This document shows positions 59,641 to 64,000 of a stretch of DNA of 64,000 nucleotides, piece by piece. The DNA is from Rallus limicola (taxonomy: Eukaryota > Chordata > Aves > Gruiformes > Rallidae). A program made the translations under genes and the position numbers. The notes under the pieces are model-generated. The model was given only the letters and a program-made list of their open reading frames with translations, searched no databases and was not told the DNA's origin. The DNA lies in NCBI GenBank assembly GCA_022605955.1, contig JAKCOZ010000020.1:8359001-8423000 (forward strand), written 5' to 3'. The stretch's first letter is position 1; the number at the start of each line of letters is the position of its first letter.

Positions 59641-62600
59641 CTTATTTCATTTAAATTGAAAAGACATTGGACAGTGACATTTATAAATGCTTTTCCTCTT
59701 CTTTCTTTCTTTCTTGTTTGATTACTTGTGTGTATTTGTCAGTTTGTCTGCTAGCAAGTATAAACCTCCCCTACAAAACAAAGTCACTTAAATAAGGCGA
59801 GATATTAATTGGGAGTTGTTTAGTCTGAGCAAACAGTGAACGGCTGTAGGTGATTGCTCCCTTCCTTCTCACTCCCCAGTTGTCAGAGCTGCCCATGGTT
59901 GTAGTGACCTGGTGTTATGTAAGAGCTTACTGGGTTGGGGTCCCATGTTGAGATGGATATGGTACCCTTTGGTTTGCATTTGTAAGTACCTGTCTTCTTT
60001 AAACACACGGAGAGTGCTGCAAGAAGTGCCACTGGCACTCAGTGCAGACTGGCCACACACCTTTTCAAATGGGCTTTACTGCACAAGACCTGAGAGGATT
60101 GCACGACCCAAGACGCCAGGACTAGACTGTGCTCTTAGAGAAAGTGGCTCTTGCCACTTTCAAGGCACTTGCCTTGATCGTAAGAATTTTAATTTATCTC
60201 CATTAGAAGAGAAAATCACAGAACTTCAACCTATGGCTGAGCATCCTCGGGCTCACTGGTCTATCCTTTGTGCTACAAGAACCACTATGGAAGTTCTGTA
60301 TCTGAATGAGGAGAGACCATGCAGCTGTATCAAGACCACAGTTTCAACTATGAAATGGGGCTATTTCTAACTGCGCTTTCAGGCCATATCAAGCATGTCT
60401 GCAGTCCATTTCATGCCATGTTTTAGTCCTTACATCAAGCTTGTTCAGGGCTCTGAGAAGTGTTTCTGTTTTGCATAGCTGTGTCTGTCTCACTGGATGG
60501 GAGTGTTCCAAGTATGAAACAAAAGCAGTGTTATTTTTCTATCACAACAAAAAATCTACTTTAAGCAAACAACCCCCCCGTAACACTGCACACCGAATAG
60601 TAGAAGCCTTTTGAAAATCACAGAAAAGCTGTAACACTTTAATTTCATGTAACCTAGTTAGTCAAAGTGTATCATGTACAGACCATGCCTTATCTATATG
60701 TTTTGCAGTTTCATTTGAGAAATGACTGTATGATTTAATTACATGTATGTTCAAACTTCACACAGTACATGCCGTAACCAAGGTCCAATGTTTGGAAAGA
60801 AGGCTGCAGCATTTCCAGACAATGCTTCCACTTATGGTTGCCTCACTTCTGCTGGTGACACAGGCCCAAGTGCAGAGGTTATAAGCACCCTTTGTTTCTT
60901 CCAAACAGGGCTAGAGAATAAATTAGGCACGGGGCTTCGTTTTACAGAGGTACAGGCTGAATTTACTGATTGCTCCAGAGGTCTGAAAACTGCATCACTT
61001 ACCCCAGTGGATGAATATAGGATTAGGCAGGTGAAACAGGGGAGATCTTTGCTTAATCGCTTGAGCAAGCACTGGTGATAGCTCAGGTTTTCAGGAATGA
61101 GTATTGGTGGTGGTTTTATTTTTTTCCTTGCTATTGCAGCTGACTAAATTCAGTGTAGGATAGGAGCATGGGGATGAAACTTCTGTGTGCTAGCAGCCTT
61201 AATGCACCCTGTTTACACATTTCATAGATGTTCTTTTTAATCTTTTCTCCTGTTCAGGGAGATAATAGAACAGCTTTGAGGGGAACCATGAAGGTGGTGC
61301 ACAGTAGATGTGCCTTGTCATCCTGGGGTGTTGGCATATCTTCAATCTTAAGCGCACATACGCATGGTCATTGCCAGGGGTGCAAGTACTTTGGCTTCCT
61401 TCATGCTACAGCCTGTGTAACAGTGAGTTGCAGTGTGGATAATGACCTAAGGACTGCAGTAAGCATAAAAAGGCATTTTGCAGCCACCAGGTCACCAGGG
61501 GACAGTGTGGGTCTCCCATGAGCTAGGAGCTTCCTAGTGCATCCCTACAAGGAACCATGGCTATTCGGGCTGCAGGGCTGAGGGCCAGCTCCGCTGGTGC
61601 ACTGCCCTACCCGTCTCAAACAGACCTCATTCTCTCCAGCAAGTGTATTTCAGCTTGTGATGCCTGGATCCCTGGCTGAGGAGCACTTGTACCTTGATCT
61701 AGCCGTGAAAGGAATGAGAAAAGCAGGCTCACTCATGCTGTACAACATTCTGCTTATGTGAAGGGATCCCTGTAGCAGTCAGAAACAAGTTAAGCATCCA
61801 CAGGTTAATTTTGGGGCATGGAAGCTGAGCCTTGCTGCCGAGGAGTGCTGGAAGAGCAAATGTAGCAGTACCTGCAAAACAAGTTTTAGCACCTTCATCC
61901 AAGGAGCTCAAAAAGTTGCCGCTCAAAGGCGGCTGTGGGAAGAGCGTGTGTGCACACAGACGTGTTCTGGTTCTTGTTGCTTTCCCTTCTGTTCAGTTTC
62001 ATGACGGGTTGAAAACAAACGCGGTTTTGCTGGCAGAGCGTTGAGTTAACTGCTGGCGTAGCCTGGAGATGCCGTGTTGCCGGGGGAGGGGCTTCGGTAC
62101 GCGTGGGTATCGCTGCACCGCGGCTCCGGTGGACAAGGATGCGGCACACGGGCACCCCCCGCCCGGCCGTGCCTGAAGAGCAGGCTCCCTCCAGAGGGAA
62201 GAGCTGGCCATCGCACGGATTGAACGCGCGCACGGGGAAGGAGCCCCTGGAGAGCTGCTGCCGGAATTTGCAAACATGCAGTCTGAGAGAAAAATACTGG
62301 TGTTTTGGGGTGTTTTTTTTAATAAAGCAAAGATCTGATATTTGAAGTAAACCAGAATAAATAAGGAAAGGCAGTAATCTGAGAGTTAGGATTTGAAAAT
62401 AATTAACCAGCAGTTATTCAGCTGTTGCTAGAAACTGGTATGAAGACTCCAGTCTGCTAGTGCAGAAACTTATATGTTATATGTAACTTTTTTCCTAACG
62501 TATGCAGGCTTTTCCTTCATTTATTCTAATTCAGTTGCTCAGTAAGATACTTAATTTACATGAGTGTTTGACATGAGATTAAAGCAATCATACCCAAAGA

Positions 62601-64000
62601 TTTCTGTTACTGGTCATTATCATGAGCACAGTGTGTGCTTCTAAAGTGTACTCTCTGTTAAAGTGAGAGACACCCATTGTCTGTGGGAATCTAATCAGTG
62701 TATAATAGGTTTGTTAATCTCCAAGAAAAAAATTTCATATATGTATGTGTTTTGTCCAAGTGTGTTGTACACACGATCAATGCAAAAAGCAAGAGCTAGT
62801 TTTAAAAAAACACATTAACTTTGAAAAATATGGACATGTCCCATATACACTATATATGTAAATGTACAACTCTGCTTTTCAAAGGTTCATCTCCTTTTAG
62901 GAAGTCTATGTAAAGTACTGTATGTGTTGCATATGCCAGAAAAATGTATTCATTCCCCCCATTAATAGAAATGACCTATTATAAATTTACCAAAGATACC
63001 ATGGTTTTATAAATTGGCCACATATGTCTGTGTAATATATTTATTATATCACATTTCATAGCATTTCTGTTTTATGAAATTCAGCCCTGAATATGTCACA
63101 TATGTTTTGCATATATGTGCAATACTTGGCCAAGTATATCTGAGTAAAGTATGATAAATGTGTTCTTTCCACATGGGAAATTAAATGTTTTTCCAGATTT
63201 TTTAAAAAAAGTTTATGAAGAGCAGTCTATACAAAATAATTACAATAAATCACTCCTATTTAGGTTAAAATTATAATTTTGAACTCTTAACAAAACGATT
63301 AAGAACAAAAGCCAGGAAAGTCACATTTGGGACCTAATTCTATAAGAAGGCAAAGCAGCATAAAGGGAAAGAGAGCATATGCATTTCAAGGTTAGCTGCT
63401 ACATGATGTAAAGTCTTGCAAACTTGTATAGCAACTTCCATCTTATGCTCCCAGAGTGATCCGTAGCTGATAAAGGCTAACCTCTCATCACCTCCCTGAG
63501 AGGTTGAATATTTCATGCAGTGTGCCTCATTGAGAAAGCAAGTGCCCTTTTATGTCTGTTCTAGCCTGAGTTCTAGTTAGTTACAGAATTTTTTTAGTTG
63601 CTGTATGAACAGCTCTTAGTGGTCATAGGTAGATGGAGAAGAAAAGGGTATGCTTTCCTGCAACCAGATGCAGCTCTGGTCACTGATCCAGCAGCTGTTC
63701 CCCATGGGCAGGACAGGACAATTTGGGTACTGCTGCTGTGTTCTGTACCTGTCCATAATAGGGGTAATTGCACAAGTGCCTGGGTACTCAGACTGGAGGC
63801 CTTGGACTGGATCTGTAAATTGCAGAAGGAAGTTAAAAATGGAATAAACAACAAGTGAAACTTACTGAAGCACCTTCATGTGAGGTGTTTGCACTAGTCG
63901 TTTTTCCATGGTTTTAGCTTGGCTGAGGGACAGGGGCTCTGCATTTGTGTTTGCTTTTTTACTGTGCTTGCTTAGTGCTCCCATTGTCCGTCATTCCGGG
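59641..64000. other. intergenic DNA downstream of TBX1, nothing recognised
   Basis: GNB1L is the next gene in most vertebrates, but I could identify none of its exons on either strand. 62,450-63,300 is strongly AT-rich with several ACATATGT-type palindromic words. Open frames (for example 59912-60370 and 60743-61078) have no family resemblance. Confidence 0.45.

Noticed and set aside
58000..64000. GNB1L terminal exons on the minus strand
   Set aside because: Expected from vertebrate synteny, but no WD-repeat-like peptide was found on either strand. Probably beyond the window.

Overview
The window is vertebrate nuclear DNA and most likely avian. It carries CR1-type LINE 3' ends, very old MIR-like SINE fragments, compact introns and strongly GC- and CpG-rich gene surroundings. 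The only protein-coding gene I can support is TBX1, the T-box transcription factor of pharyngeal and outflow-tract development. It lies on the plus strand between about 47.4 and 57.6 kb. Species and the bird assignment are inferred from repeats and protein similarity; I ran no search.

Layout. From 1 to about 41.5 kb there is non-coding DNA with no exon I can recognise. It holds two CR1 3' fragments, a degraded antisense CR1-like LINE body (about 5.2-6.4 kb), three MIR-like fragments, a few simple repeats, and several stretches that read like conserved regulatory DNA. Two long pyrimidine tracts (41.5-41.96 and 42.65-42.88 kb) flank a small GC-rich island. From 43.3 kb the sequence becomes CpG-island-like and leads through candidate core promoters (TATA-like motifs at 45.87, 46.90 and 47.08 kb) into TBX1. 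Downstream of the stop codon (57,553) a GC-rich 3' region gives way to AT-rich DNA with no recognisable gene to 64 kb.

TBX1 was assembled exon by exon from splice sites and protein identity. There are two alternative 5' ends. The upstream first exon (47,425-47,617) contains the classic start beginning MHFSTVTRDME, preceded by an in-frame extension from an earlier ATG that carries an eh1-like FSIASLI motif. The second first exon starts at 48,777 (MISAISS...) and contains inside its own coding sequence the 3' splice site used by the upstream exon. The two forms are about 494 aa (547 aa with the extension) and 503 aa. They share the whole T-box and a C-terminal transactivation region with His and Ala runs. 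One intron inside the T-box uses a GC-AG splice pair.

The most interesting points are the alternative N-termini with embedded 3' splice sites, the eh1-like extension, the GC-AG intron, a forkhead-motif cluster in an AT-rich island of the third intron, a poly-T/poly-A inverted repeat in front of the second first exon, and an inverted GATA pair inside its loop.
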